A stretch of 64,000 nucleotides of DNA from the NCBI RefSeq assembly GCF_004348445.1, contig NZ_SMKV01000005.1, forward strand, positions 124,001-188,000. Reading direction: 5' to 3'. The notes under the pieces are model-generated. The model did not search any database. It worked only from the letters and a program-made list of their open reading frames with translations, and was not told where the DNA came from. The DNA comes from Saccharopolyspora aridisoli. Its GTDB lineage: Bacteria > Actinomycetota > Actinomycetes > Mycobacteriales > Pseudonocardiaceae. This document shows, piece after piece, positions 57,257 to 64,000 of the stretch; position 1 is the stretch's first letter; each line of letters begins with the position of its first letter. The translations under genes and the position numbers were made by a program.

Positions 57257-58294
57257 TCAGCCGAAGAGGACTTCGGCTTCGGCGTAGCGCTCCAGCGGGA
57301 CCGTCTTCAGCGACGCCGTCGCCTCGCTGAGCGGGACGCGGATGATGTCGGTTCCGCGCAGGGCGACCATCTTGCCGAAGTCGCCGTCGGTGACGGCGTC
57401 GATGGCGTGCAAGCCGAAGCGGGTGGCCAGCACCCGGTCGTAGGCCGTCGGCGTGCCGCCGCGCTGGGTGTGGCCGAGCACCACCGCGCGCGACTCCTTG
57501 CCGGTGCGCTTGGAGATCTCATCGGCCAGCCACGTGCCGACACCACCGAGCCGGACGTGCCCGAAGGCGTCCTTCTCGCCGGTCACCAGCCGCTCCATGC
57601 CGCCTTCGGGGACGGCTCCCTCAGCGACGACGATGATCGGGGCGTACTGACGCTCGAAGCGCTGCTCGACCCACTCGACGACCTTCTCGACGCTGAACTC
57701 CTGCTCGGGCACCAGGATCACGTTGGCACCACCGGCCAGGCCGGAGTGCAGCGCGATCCAGCCCGCGTGCCTTCCCATCACCTCGACGACCAGTGCGCGG
57801 TGGTGCGACTCGGCGGTGGTGCGCAGCCGGTCGATGGCCTCGGTCGCGATGTGCACCGCGGTGTCGAAACCGAACGTGTAGTCGGTGGCATCGAGGTCGT
57901 TGTCGATGGTCTTGGGCACGCCCACCACCGGCACGCCGTCATGGGTGAGCTGCTCGGCCACGCCGAGGGTGTCCTCGCCGCCGATGGCGATCAGCGCGTC
58001 CACCCGGTGCTGGGCGATGGTCTCCTTGAGCCGGGCGATGCCGTCATCGATCTTGTACGGGTTCGTGCGCGAGGATCCGAGGATCGTGCCACCCCGGTTG
58101 AGGATCTCCTCCACCCTGTCCAACGTCAGCGGCGTGGTCAGGTCCTCCACCGGGCCCTGCCACCCGCTGCGGAATCCGAGGATCCCGTGCTCGTACACCG
58201 AAATCCCCTTGCGGGTCACCGCTCGGAGCACCGCGTTCAGCCCTGGGCAGTCTCCGCCACCGGTGAGCACTCCGACACGCATTCCAGCCGGCAT
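57257..58294 (-). CDS. pfp: Phosphofructokinase, probably PPi-dependent
   Basis: 345 residues of the PfkA family (LTGGGDCPGLNAVLRAV; KTIDNDLDATDYTFGFDTA; EVMGRHAGWIALHSG). In the nucleotide site the ATP-type Gly is replaced by Asp108 (GGEDTLG), and Lys128 precedes TIDND. This Asp/Lys pair is the known mark of pyrophosphate-using enzymes such as that of Amycolatopsis methanolica. The reaction would be reversible. ATG at 58294 has AAGGAGG 11 nt upstream; the next ATG at 58282 is too far from it. Family is certain, donor specificity inferred. Confidence 0.88.
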   Translation of the reverse strand: MPAGMRVGVLTGGGDCPGLNAVLRAVTRKGISVYEHGILGFRSGWQGPVEDLTTPLTLDRVEEILNRGGTILGSSRTNPYKIDDGIARLKETIAQHRVDALIAIGGEDTLGVAEQLTHDGVPVVGVPKTIDNDLDATDYTFGFDTAVHIATEAIDRLRTTAESHHRALVVEVMGRHAGWIALHSGLAGGANVILVPEQEFSVEKVVEWVEQRFERQYAPIIVVAEGAVPEGGMERLVTGEKDAFGHVRLGGVGTWLADEISKRTGKESRAVVLGHTQRGGTPTAYDRVLATRFGLHAIDAVTDGDFGKMVALRGTDIIRVPLSEATASLKTVPLERYAEAEVLFG

Positions 58295-58426
58295 CGCTGT
58301 TGCCGCCTCCTTGAGTCCAACCCGTTGAGTGATCCACGTCTCCCCCGAGGGGCAGCGTGGCACGGACTGGATCGGTGCAGCAAGGACCTGGCGCGATTAC
58401 CCGCCATCGAGATCGAGAAGACCGCC

Positions 58427-58927
58427 CTACAGCGGGTATCCGCGCTTGCGCTGGACCTCCTCGATGACCTTCCAGCGTTCGAGGTTGTGCTTGGCGTCGG
58501 CGAGCGCGTCGTGGGCGTTGTCCGGGGCCGACGGCAGCTTGGGCTTGCCGACGTCCTCCCAGCGCTGCCGCAGGTCGCGGGTGAACTTCGGCATCCGGGA
58601 CGGCAGCGTCGGCATCGGGCCCCACAGCTGCGCCAGCGCCACGTGGTCGTAGGCGGCGTACCAGGCCCACAGCTCGATGTTCCCGTTGCGCGAGGTGAGG
58701 AACTTGTACAGGTCCTCGCGGATGCGGGCACGGGACTTCCAGCACTGCTCGGCCGGCGGGGGCAACTGCGGCAGGACGTGCTGACGCACCCAGGCGCCCG
58801 CGCGGGCGGCGTCGAACTCGGTGGACACCGCGTAGAACTCGCGACCCGTCTCGTCGACCACACCGATCGACACCAGATCGATGGTCCGCCCGTCCTCGAT
58901 GAACTCGCAGTCGTAGAAGTACCGCAC
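58427..58927 (-). CDS. DEDDh 3'-5' exoribonuclease (Rv2179c-like)
   Basis: 166 residues, the whole Rv2179c family. The first acidic pair is in YDCEFIEDG, the next acidic residue in YAAYDHVALAQLWG, and the DEDDh ending in HDALADAKHNLERW. It removes nucleotides from the 3' end of RNA with divalent metal ions. GTG at 58927 is the family start. Order aroG, this gene, and an acyltransferase matches Rv2178c, Rv2179c and Rv2182c. Confidence 0.92.
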   Translation of the reverse strand: MRYFYDCEFIEDGRTIDLVSIGVVDETGREFYAVSTEFDAARAGAWVRQHVLPQLPPPAEQCWKSRARIREDLYKFLTSRNGNIELWAWYAAYDHVALAQLWGPMPTLPSRMPKFTRDLRQRWEDVGKPKLPSAPDNAHDALADAKHNLERWKVIEEVQRKRGYPL

Positions 58928-58972
58928 CCACGAAGCGTATGCGGCAACGTCCGAGCTCCTCGGTCCGGCCTG

Positions 58973-59719
58973 TCAGCCCGCCTTGGACTGCGGCAGCCGC
59001 GAAGCCGAACTGCTGCTCCACCCGCCCAGGTCGTTGCCCTTCGCGGCCAGCTCGTCCTTGACCTTGGAGGCGTAGACGTCGACGTACTCCTGGCCGGAGA
59101 GCTCCATCAAGGCGTACATGATCTCGTCGGTGATCGAGCGCTCGACGAAGCGGTCGCCGGCCATCCCCTCGTAGCGGGAGAAGTCCAGCGGCTCGCCGAC
59201 CTTGACCACGACCTTGTGCGGCCACCACATCTTCGAGCCGATCGGATTGACCTTGTCGGTGCCGAACATCGCGATCGGGATCACCTGCATCCCGGATTCC
59301 AGCGCCATCCGGGCCACGCCGGTCTTGCCCTTGTAGAGACGGCCGTCCGGGGAGCGGGTGCCCTCCGGGTAGACGCCCAGCAGCTTGCCCTCCGACAGCA
59401 GCCGCACACCCGTGTCCAGGGCGGCCTGCGCGGCGGCACCGCTGGAGCGATCGATCGGCACCTGGCCGACGCCGGAGAAGAACGCCTTCTTGAACTTGCC
59501 GCGCACACCCTTCCCGGTGAAGTACTCGCGCTTGGCCAGGAACGTCACCCGGCGCGGCATCATCAGCGGCATGAAGAACGAGTCGGCGACGGCCATGTGG
59601 TTGCTGACCAGGATCGCGCCACCCTCGCGCGGCACGCGCTCGACGCCTTCGACGCGCGGGCGGCAGAACAACTTCATGAGGGGACCGAGCAGTAGGTGTT
59701 TCATCACCCAGTACATCAC
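58973..59719 (-). CDS. 1-acyl-glycerol-3-phosphate acyltransferase (PlsC family)
   Basis: 248 residues. Catalytic box I is NHMAVAD (the usual N-H-x4-D), box III is YPEGTRSPDG, and box IV is VIPIAMFG. It transfers acyl chains to lysophosphatidic acid at the membrane to make phosphatidic acid. Start GTG 59719 or ATG 59716; both follow GAGGCGG. The 276 bp upstream (59720-59995) carry no gene. Confidence 0.9.
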   Translation of the reverse strand: MMYWVMKHLLLGPLMKLFCRPRVEGVERVPREGGAILVSNHMAVADSFFMPLMMPRRVTFLAKREYFTGKGVRGKFKKAFFSGVGQVPIDRSSGAAAQAALDTGVRLLSEGKLLGVYPEGTRSPDGRLYKGKTGVARMALESGMQVIPIAMFGTDKVNPIGSKMWWPHKVVVKVGEPLDFSRYEGMAGDRFVERSITDEIMYALMELSGQEYVDVYASKVKDELAAKGNDLGGWSSSSASRLPQSKAG

Positions 59720-59995
59720 GGCGCCGCCGCCTCCTCACGCGCGAAACTTTGCTGTTCAGCGTACGGAGCGCGAACTTTGCGCACAATGAGCACCGTCCGG
59801 GAACCGATCACGTCACACCTGGTATGGGATCGTCCGTTGCACTCGTCCCCCACCGAGGTGCGAACAGCGGATCCTCAGACCCGACGAGCCAGTCCCAATC
59901 GTCGGCTCAGCGTGCGACGATGAAGCGCAACAGGCACAGCGGCCCCGTGGCGTTCGAGCCGGGTGGGAGGTTCACGGGTGGGAGGAACAGGGTCA

Positions 59996-60757
59996 GTGCT
60001 AGTCGGCGCAGAACCATTCGCGCACGAGGGCTCCGACGACATCGGCGTGCTGCTGTGCCACGGCTTCACCAGCACGCCGCAGAGCATGCGGGGCTGGGCC
60101 GAACACCTGGCCGAAGCCGGTCACTCCGTGCGCTGTCCGCTGCTCCCCGGCCACGGAACGCGGTGGCAGGAACTCAACCGGACGACCTGGCGCGACTGGT
60201 ACGGCGCCGTCGAGCGGGCGCTCGACGAGCTGCGCGGCCGATGCCGGTCGGTGTTCGTGTTCGGCCTTTCGATGGGCGGCACGCTGACGCTGCGCCTCGC
60301 CGAGCAGCACCCCGACATCGCCGGGATCGTGCTCGTCAACCCGTCGGTGATGACCCTGCGCAAGGAAGCGAAGCTGCTGCCGGTGCTCAGCCGGGTGGTT
60401 CCGTCGATGGCGGCCATCGCGGGTGACATCGCCAAACCGGAGGTCGTGGAACTGGCCTATTCGCGGCTGCCGCTGCGCGGCATGGCCAGCCTGCAGCAGA
60501 TGTGGGGCGTGGTGCGGGCCGACCTCGGATCGGTCCGGCAGCCGCTGCTCCTGCTGCACTCGGCGGTCGACCACGTCGTGGAGCCGGAGAACTCCGCGAT
60601 CGTGCTGAGCGAGGTGGGCAGCCAGGACGTCACCGAGGTCGTGCTCGACGACAGCTACCACGTCGCGACCCTGGACCACGACGCACCGCGGATCTTCAAC
60701 GACAGCGTCGAATTCGTGCACCGAGTCCACAGCGCACGGGTCGGGGAACCCGCATGA
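59996..60757 (+). CDS. Alpha/beta hydrolase (monoacylglycerol lipase/carboxylesterase-like)
   Basis: 253 residues. Oxyanion segment LLCHGFTSTPQSM, nucleophile elbow FGLSMGGTLTLRL, acid in LLLHSAVDHVVEP, and catalytic His in LDDSYHVATLDHD. It resembles Est/monoglyceride-lipase enzymes. GTG at 59996 is 10 nt after GGGAGG; GTG 59963 is in frame but poorer. The stop overlaps the next gene (ATGA). A role with the nearby acyltransferase in lipid turnover is only positional inference. Confidence 0.87.
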   Translation: MLVGAEPFAHEGSDDIGVLLCHGFTSTPQSMRGWAEHLAEAGHSVRCPLLPGHGTRWQELNRTTWRDWYGAVERALDELRGRCRSVFVFGLSMGGTLTLRLAEQHPDIAGIVLVNPSVMTLRKEAKLLPVLSRVVPSMAAIAGDIAKPEVVELAYSRLPLRGMASLQQMWGVVRADLGSVRQPLLLLHSAVDHVVEPENSAIVLSEVGSQDVTEVVLDDSYHVATLDHDAPRIFNDSVEFVHRVHSARVGEPA

Positions 60758-61230
60758 GCGCCCGCCACGACTCCTCTGACGGACCGGAGGACATCGACGC
60801 CGCCTTCGCCGAGATCGTCGCCGACCTCGAACGCGACACCAAGTTCGGCAAGTGGCCCGGCGAGGACGACGCCGAGCAGCCGGCTGCGGACGAGCGAACC
60901 ACTCCATCGGTCGGCGCACCGGACGAGAACAAGCCGGTGGAACCGCCCGCCGAGCAGGGACCGCGCGATTGGGCCCCGGCCGCGGAAGAGGAGGGGCACT
61001 TCGTTCCTCCCGAGCCTCCGCCGCTGCCGATCCCGCGCCCGGCGACCTTCCTCGGAGTCGGGATCGTGGTGCTCGGCGTGCTGGTGCTGCTGATTCCCGG
61101 TTTGGCGGGCATCGCGGCGACCGTGAAGCTCCCGCTGGGGCTGGTGCTGATCAGCACCGGGATCGGCTTGCTGCTCTTCCGGCTCCGGCACACGCCGCCC
61201 AGCGATTCCGACGACGGCGCGCAGGTCTGA
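60754..61230 (+). CDS. Two-helix membrane protein with acidic N-terminus
   Basis: 158 residues. An acidic, proline-rich cytoplasmic N-terminal half (1-95) is followed by two membrane helices (about 98-116 and 124-142, TFLGVGIVVLGVLVLLIPGL and LPLGLVLISTGIGLLLF) and a short tail. The function is unknown. ATG at 60754 overlaps the hydrolase stop, so it is coupled to it. It ends exactly where the convergent glucokinase gene ends. Confidence 0.75.
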   Translation: MSARHDSSDGPEDIDAAFAEIVADLERDTKFGKWPGEDDAEQPAADERTTPSVGAPDENKPVEPPAEQGPRDWAPAAEEEGHFVPPEPPPLPIPRPATFLGVGIVVLGVLVLLIPGLAGIAATVKLPLGLVLISTGIGLLLFRLRHTPPSDSDDGAQV

Positions 61231-62163
61231 TCAGAGGACCCTGGGGCCGGTCAAGACGTGCTGGCGCGCGATGGCCGCCGCCCCGATCATGGCCGCAGGG
61301 TCCCCGTGGTGAGCGACGCGGATCCGGGCGAGAGGCCGGTGACCAGAACCGGTGACCGCCGCGGCGTAGTGGTCGCGGGCCTTGTCCAGGAACAGGTGCG
61401 CGGAGTCGGAGACACCGCCGGAGATGACCACGACCTCCGGGTCGTAGACGTCGGCGACCAGCGCCAGCCCCTCCCCCAGCCAGCGGGCCAGGTCGTCCAC
61501 CGCGCGGACCGCGACCTCGTCGCCGGCGTCCGCGGCGCGGGCGACGTCGAAGCCGGACGGTTCCGCGGGCAGCGACGTGCTCCCGGTTCCGATGAGTTCG
61601 GCGGCGGTGGCGGCCAGCGCGGTTCCGCTGCAGTAGCGCTCCCAGCAACCGCTCTTGCCGCACGGGCACTTCCGTCCGTCCGGCACCAGCCGCAGGTGGC
61701 CGAGCTCCGGTGCCACGCCGAACGCGCCCCGGAAGACCTCACCATCGATCACCAGCGCACCACCGATGCCGGTCCCGATCGCCACCAACGCCGCGACGCG
61801 GGCGCCGACCGCAGCCCCGAAGCGCTGCTCGGCCACGGCCGCCGCGTTCGCGTCGTGCTCCAGCACCACCGGGAGCCCCAGCCGGTGGGAGAGCTCGTCG
61901 GCGACGGCGACGTGCCGCCACGGCAGGTGCGGCGCGAACCGCACCACACGTCGGTTCTCGCTGACGAAGCCCGCGACCGCCAGACCGACTCCGTCGATCG
62001 GGTACTGGTCGGTGAGCACCCGGACCGTCTCGGCGATGGCCGTGTTGAGCTCCGGACCCGTCTTCGGGGTCGGCACCCGGTGCATCCGCAGGATCTGGCC
62101 GTGCTCGTCCGCCACGGCCGCGCGCACACTGGTCCCGCCCACGTCCACGCCGATGGTCAGCAC
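61231..62163 (-). CDS. ROK-family glucokinase
   Basis: 310-residue sugar kinase. The ATP loop is VDVGGTSVRAAV, the sugar site LEHDANAAAVAEQRFG, IGTGIGGALV follows, then the ROK zinc motif (ELGHLRLVPDGRKCPCGKSG) with all three Cys. It most likely phosphorylates glucose with ATP. GTG at 62163 overlaps the end of the upstream small gene by 7 bp. It is the last gene of an SRPBCC-ArsA-small protein-kinase operon. Confidence 0.9.
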   Translation of the reverse strand: MLTIGVDVGGTSVRAAVADEHGQILRMHRVPTPKTGPELNTAIAETVRVLTDQYPIDGVGLAVAGFVSENRRVVRFAPHLPWRHVAVADELSHRLGLPVVLEHDANAAAVAEQRFGAAVGARVAALVAIGTGIGGALVIDGEVFRGAFGVAPELGHLRLVPDGRKCPCGKSGCWERYCSGTALAATAAELIGTGSTSLPAEPSGFDVARAADAGDEVAVRAVDDLARWLGEGLALVADVYDPEVVVISGGVSDSAHLFLDKARDHYAAAVTGSGHRPLARIRVAHHGDPAAMIGAAAIARQHVLTGPRVL

Positions 62164-62519
62164 ACCGGGTCTCTCTCGGCCAGAACCGGTCCCGCGACCC
62201 GCTGGACCTGGATGCGCTGCACCTTCGGCTCCTCCGGCTGAGCATCGTCCGGCTCGTCCGGGGAGGGCGCTGCGTGGTCGACCAGCGCTTGCCGCAGCTG
62301 CTGGACGATGCCCAGCAGCTGGTCGTTGAGCTCGGGACGCTGCCCGCGCGTCAGGCCCATCGCCGCGCACAGCGGGCACCAGCCGCAGCCCGCGCCGGGC
62401 TCGTCGGGCTGCCCTTCGCGCGCGCAGCCGCGCAGGTACTCGTCGGCCTTGCCCGCCAGGGCGTCCAACAGCAGCCGCAGCTCTTCGAGCAGTCGATCGT
62501 GCTCGCGCATCTGGTTCAC
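62157..62519 (-). CDS. Small protein with CxxCxxC motif
   Basis: 120 residues. The N-terminal helix pair HDRLLEELRLLLDALAGKAD leads to CGWCPLCAAMG (near residue 43), a possible metal site. A proline/acid-rich tail follows, with QRIQVQRV near the end. No family recognised. GTG at 62519 overlaps the ArsA gene stop (GTGA), and its own stop overlaps the glucokinase start. The tight coupling suggests it works with the ArsA-like ATPase. Confidence 0.72.
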   Translation of the reverse strand: MNQMREHDRLLEELRLLLDALAGKADEYLRGCAREGQPDEPGAGCGWCPLCAAMGLTRGQRPELNDQLLGIVQQLRQALVDHAAPSPDEPDDAQPEEPKVQRIQVQRVAGPVLAERDPVC

Positions 62520-63733
62520 CGCATCCACAGATCGGGGTCGGGACGGAACCGCACCGTCAGCCCGTCGTCGCCGGCCACCGCCGAGGTCACCACGCACCGC
62601 TGCAGCACAGCGGGCAAGGCGACCAGCCGTCGCCGTCCATCGACGGTAATCGCCAGCTCGGGTCCGATCCGGGCCAGGTCCAGCTCGGCCGCCGGGTGCA
62701 GCGGCAGCCCGATGCGCAGCGTGTACTCGGCGTCCAGCGACTTGCCGCCACCGCCGACGCACATCTCCGGCGTGGTCGCGTCGTTGGTGAGCGGGTCGCC
62801 GTCACCGTAGAGCTCGGCGCCCAGTTGCAGCAGCTGCGCGGTGCCGACGGGCTCGGCGGCCCGGTGCTCGACGGTGCGCAGCGGCAGGTCGGAGGCCGCG
62901 CGCAACGCGTCGAGGACCGCCTCCTGCTCCTTGCGACGGGTCCGCAGCCAACCGGCGGCATCGCCCCGGGCCGAACCCGGGCGCGGGACCACGCGATTGG
63001 CGACCATCCCGTCGACGCGGATCCGCTGCAGCGCCAGGGCTGTCAGCGTCCTGCGGGTCTCGGCGGCGACGACCGATTCCGGCGTGAGCACCAGGCGAAC
63101 GCTGGTGCCGGGGTCGGTGAGCATGTCCTTGAGCGCGGCCAGCTGCTCGGCGAGCCTGCCGAGCCCGTCGGCGACGGCGTCCCAGCGCTCCACCTGGTCG
63201 CTGCCCGCGATGCCGGCCAGCAGGCCGCGAACGGCCCTGCGATGCGCGGGGAACAGCCGCTCCAGGTATCCGGCCAGGGACTCCGGAAGTGCCAGCAGGC
63301 GCAATGTTTCGGCGGTCGGGCCGCAGTCGACGATGACGGTGTCCCACAGCCCGCTGCTCGCGAGCCGGTGCACCTCGGTCAGCGCGAGCAGGTCCTCGAC
63401 GCCGGGCAGCACGGTGAGCTCCTCGGCGTCGACGTCGCCGACCCCCGCGCCCCGCAACAGGGTTCGCAGGTGTTCGCGCAGCTCGCGCCACGTGCCGTCG
63501 ACGAGGCTGCGGGTCTGCACCTCGGCGGCGTGCAGCACCGCGCCGGTGTCACCGACGCGGATCTCCGCGGGTTGTGCGCCCAGGTCGGCGGCGAGCGCGT
63601 CGGCCAACGAGTGGGCCGGGTCGGTCGACACCGCCAGCACCTTGCCGCCGTCGCCCGCGACGCGCGCGGCAGTGGCCGCGGCCAGGGTCGTCTTGCCGAC
63701 CCCGCCCTTTCCGGTGAACAGCAGGATGCGCAA
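62516..63733 (-). CDS. ArsA/GET3-family ATPase
   Basis: 405 residues. The deviant Walker A is FTGKGGVGKTTLA (residues 6-18), switch I STDPAHSLADAL, switch II VIVDCGPTAETLRLL, and an LPG-rich middle helical domain follows. Actinobacterial members of this type (Rv2184c in M. tuberculosis) are not arsenic pumps and have no proven role. The start TTG 63733 is 8 bp past the upstream SRPBCC gene stop; no ATG or GTG fits better. No arsB, arsC or arsR is nearby. Confidence 0.88.
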   Translation of the reverse strand: MRILLFTGKGGVGKTTLAAATAARVAGDGGKVLAVSTDPAHSLADALAADLGAQPAEIRVGDTGAVLHAAEVQTRSLVDGTWRELREHLRTLLRGAGVGDVDAEELTVLPGVEDLLALTEVHRLASSGLWDTVIVDCGPTAETLRLLALPESLAGYLERLFPAHRRAVRGLLAGIAGSDQVERWDAVADGLGRLAEQLAALKDMLTDPGTSVRLVLTPESVVAAETRRTLTALALQRIRVDGMVANRVVPRPGSARGDAAGWLRTRRKEQEAVLDALRAASDLPLRTVEHRAAEPVGTAQLLQLGAELYGDGDPLTNDATTPEMCVGGGGKSLDAEYTLRIGLPLHPAAELDLARIGPELAITVDGRRRLVALPAVLQRCVVTSAVAGDDGLTVRFRPDPDLWMR

Positions 63734-63741
63734 TGGGCGGT

Positions 63742-64000
63742 CTATTCCGCTTCCACGCGGCGCTTGAGCTCCTTGAGCGCCGTATCCATGATCATCTTCT
63801 CCGCCTTGCGCCGGAACAGGCCGATCATCGGGATCGCCAGGTCGACCGCGAGGCTGTAGGTGACTTCGGTGCGCTCGTCACCGAGCGGCTTGAGCGCGTA
63901 GCTGCCCCGCTGAGCCTTCTGCACCTGTCCCTCGCTCAGCTCCCAGCTCACCGAAAGGCCGTCGGCGGCCCAGCTGTAGACGTTGGTGTAGGTGTCCTTG
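63742..64000 (-). CDS. SRPBCC-family (polyketide cyclase/START-like) protein, partial
   Basis: The N-terminus lies beyond the right edge. The visible 85 residues (beginning KDTYTNVYSWAADGLSVSWE) run through antiparallel strands (TEVTYSLAVDLAIPM) and end with the long C-terminal helix of SRPBCC proteins (KAEKMIMDTALKELKRRVE). Such proteins bind hydrophobic ligands. It precedes the ArsA gene by 8 bp. Rv2185c is the matching position in M. tuberculosis. Confidence 0.85.
   Translation of the reverse strand, partial: KDTYTNVYSWAADGLSVSWELSEGQVQKAQRGSYALKPLGDERTEVTYSLAVDLAIPMIGLFRRKAEKMIMDTALKELKRRVEAE

Noticed and set aside
59720..59995. Short open frames between the acyltransferase and hydrolase genes
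   Set aside because: No family resemblance, ribosome site or conserved start. The interval is best read as a divergent promoter region.
61231..63733. Arsenic resistance locus
   Set aside because: The ArsA-type ATPase has no arsB, arsC, arsD or arsR nearby, and its context matches the conserved Rv2182c-Rv2185c block instead.

Overview
The window is GC-rich, densely packed actinobacterial chromosome. Gene order and protein families point to the order Pseudonocardiales, in or near Saccharopolyspora; the genus is an inference. Many starts are GTG or TTG, several are leaderless, and mycobacterial-type SOS boxes (TCGAAC-N4-GTTCGA) and RecA-NDp (PafBC-type) promoter motifs can be read directly. From memory, two blocks match Mycobacterium tuberculosis gene order: ideR...nrdR-LysM-lexA...hflX-dapF-miaA...miaB...recX-recA...DUF3046 (Rv2711-Rv2738c region), and lppM-GGPP synthase-Rv2175c/pknL-mptA-aroG-exoribonuclease-acyltransferase...ArsA (Rv2171-Rv2185c region). 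The window is therefore mostly conserved core, with lineage-specific inserts and several decayed genes.

Layout. 1-4.2 kb: a lysine acetyltransferase (cut by the window edge), an AcuC-type deacetylase and a sulfurtransferase. 4.3-7.3 kb: ideR followed by galK and galE. 7.3-11.2 kb: a DUF4192 protein, a secreted S15 peptidase, a small membrane protein and an NAD-binding-protein relic. 11.4-18.3 kb: aspartate aminotransferase, the nrdR-nrdJ class II ribonucleotide reductase pair with NrdR boxes, and a divergent LysM/lexA pair with two SOS boxes. 18.3-26.7 kb: hflX, dapF, miaA, a dioxygenase relic, a DUF349 protein, a membrane protein and miaB. 26.8-33.6 kb: a gluABCD uptake operon with a GlnR-like site, a shortened binding protein, and the Entner-Doudoroff pair edd-eda. 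33.6-38.1 kb: a HAD phosphatase, recX-recA, a DUF4383 protein, DUF3046 and a TnpB relic. 38.2-45.4 kb: the giant helicase lhr, two acetyltransferases, and a two-gene HEPN/MDMPI operon. 45.4-64 kb: a DUF885 protein, lppM, GGPP synthase, a carotenoid desaturase, pknL with PASTA repeats, mptA, aroG, a probable PPi-dependent phosphofructokinase, an exoribonuclease, an acyltransferase, a lipase-like hydrolase, a ROK glucokinase, an ArsA-like ATPase and a partial SRPBCC gene.

The best candidate for an undescribed system is the operon at 43327-44539. It encodes a SAV_6107-type HEPN protein carrying an Rx4H RNase-like motif, overlapped by a DinB-fold MDMPI-like protein that has lost one metal ligand. 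The operon sits behind a near-ideal promoter whose start region is covered by a perfect 16/16 SOS box, followed by a large leader hairpin. It looks like a DNA-damage-induced HEPN module.

Other signals worth attention are a RecA-NDp promoter motif in front of ideR, transcriptional coupling of a protein acetyltransferase with a deacetylase, PPi-type residues in the phosphofructokinase beside a complete Entner-Doudoroff pair, and a binding protein that lacks its second lobe. No rRNA, tRNA or CRISPR array was seen.
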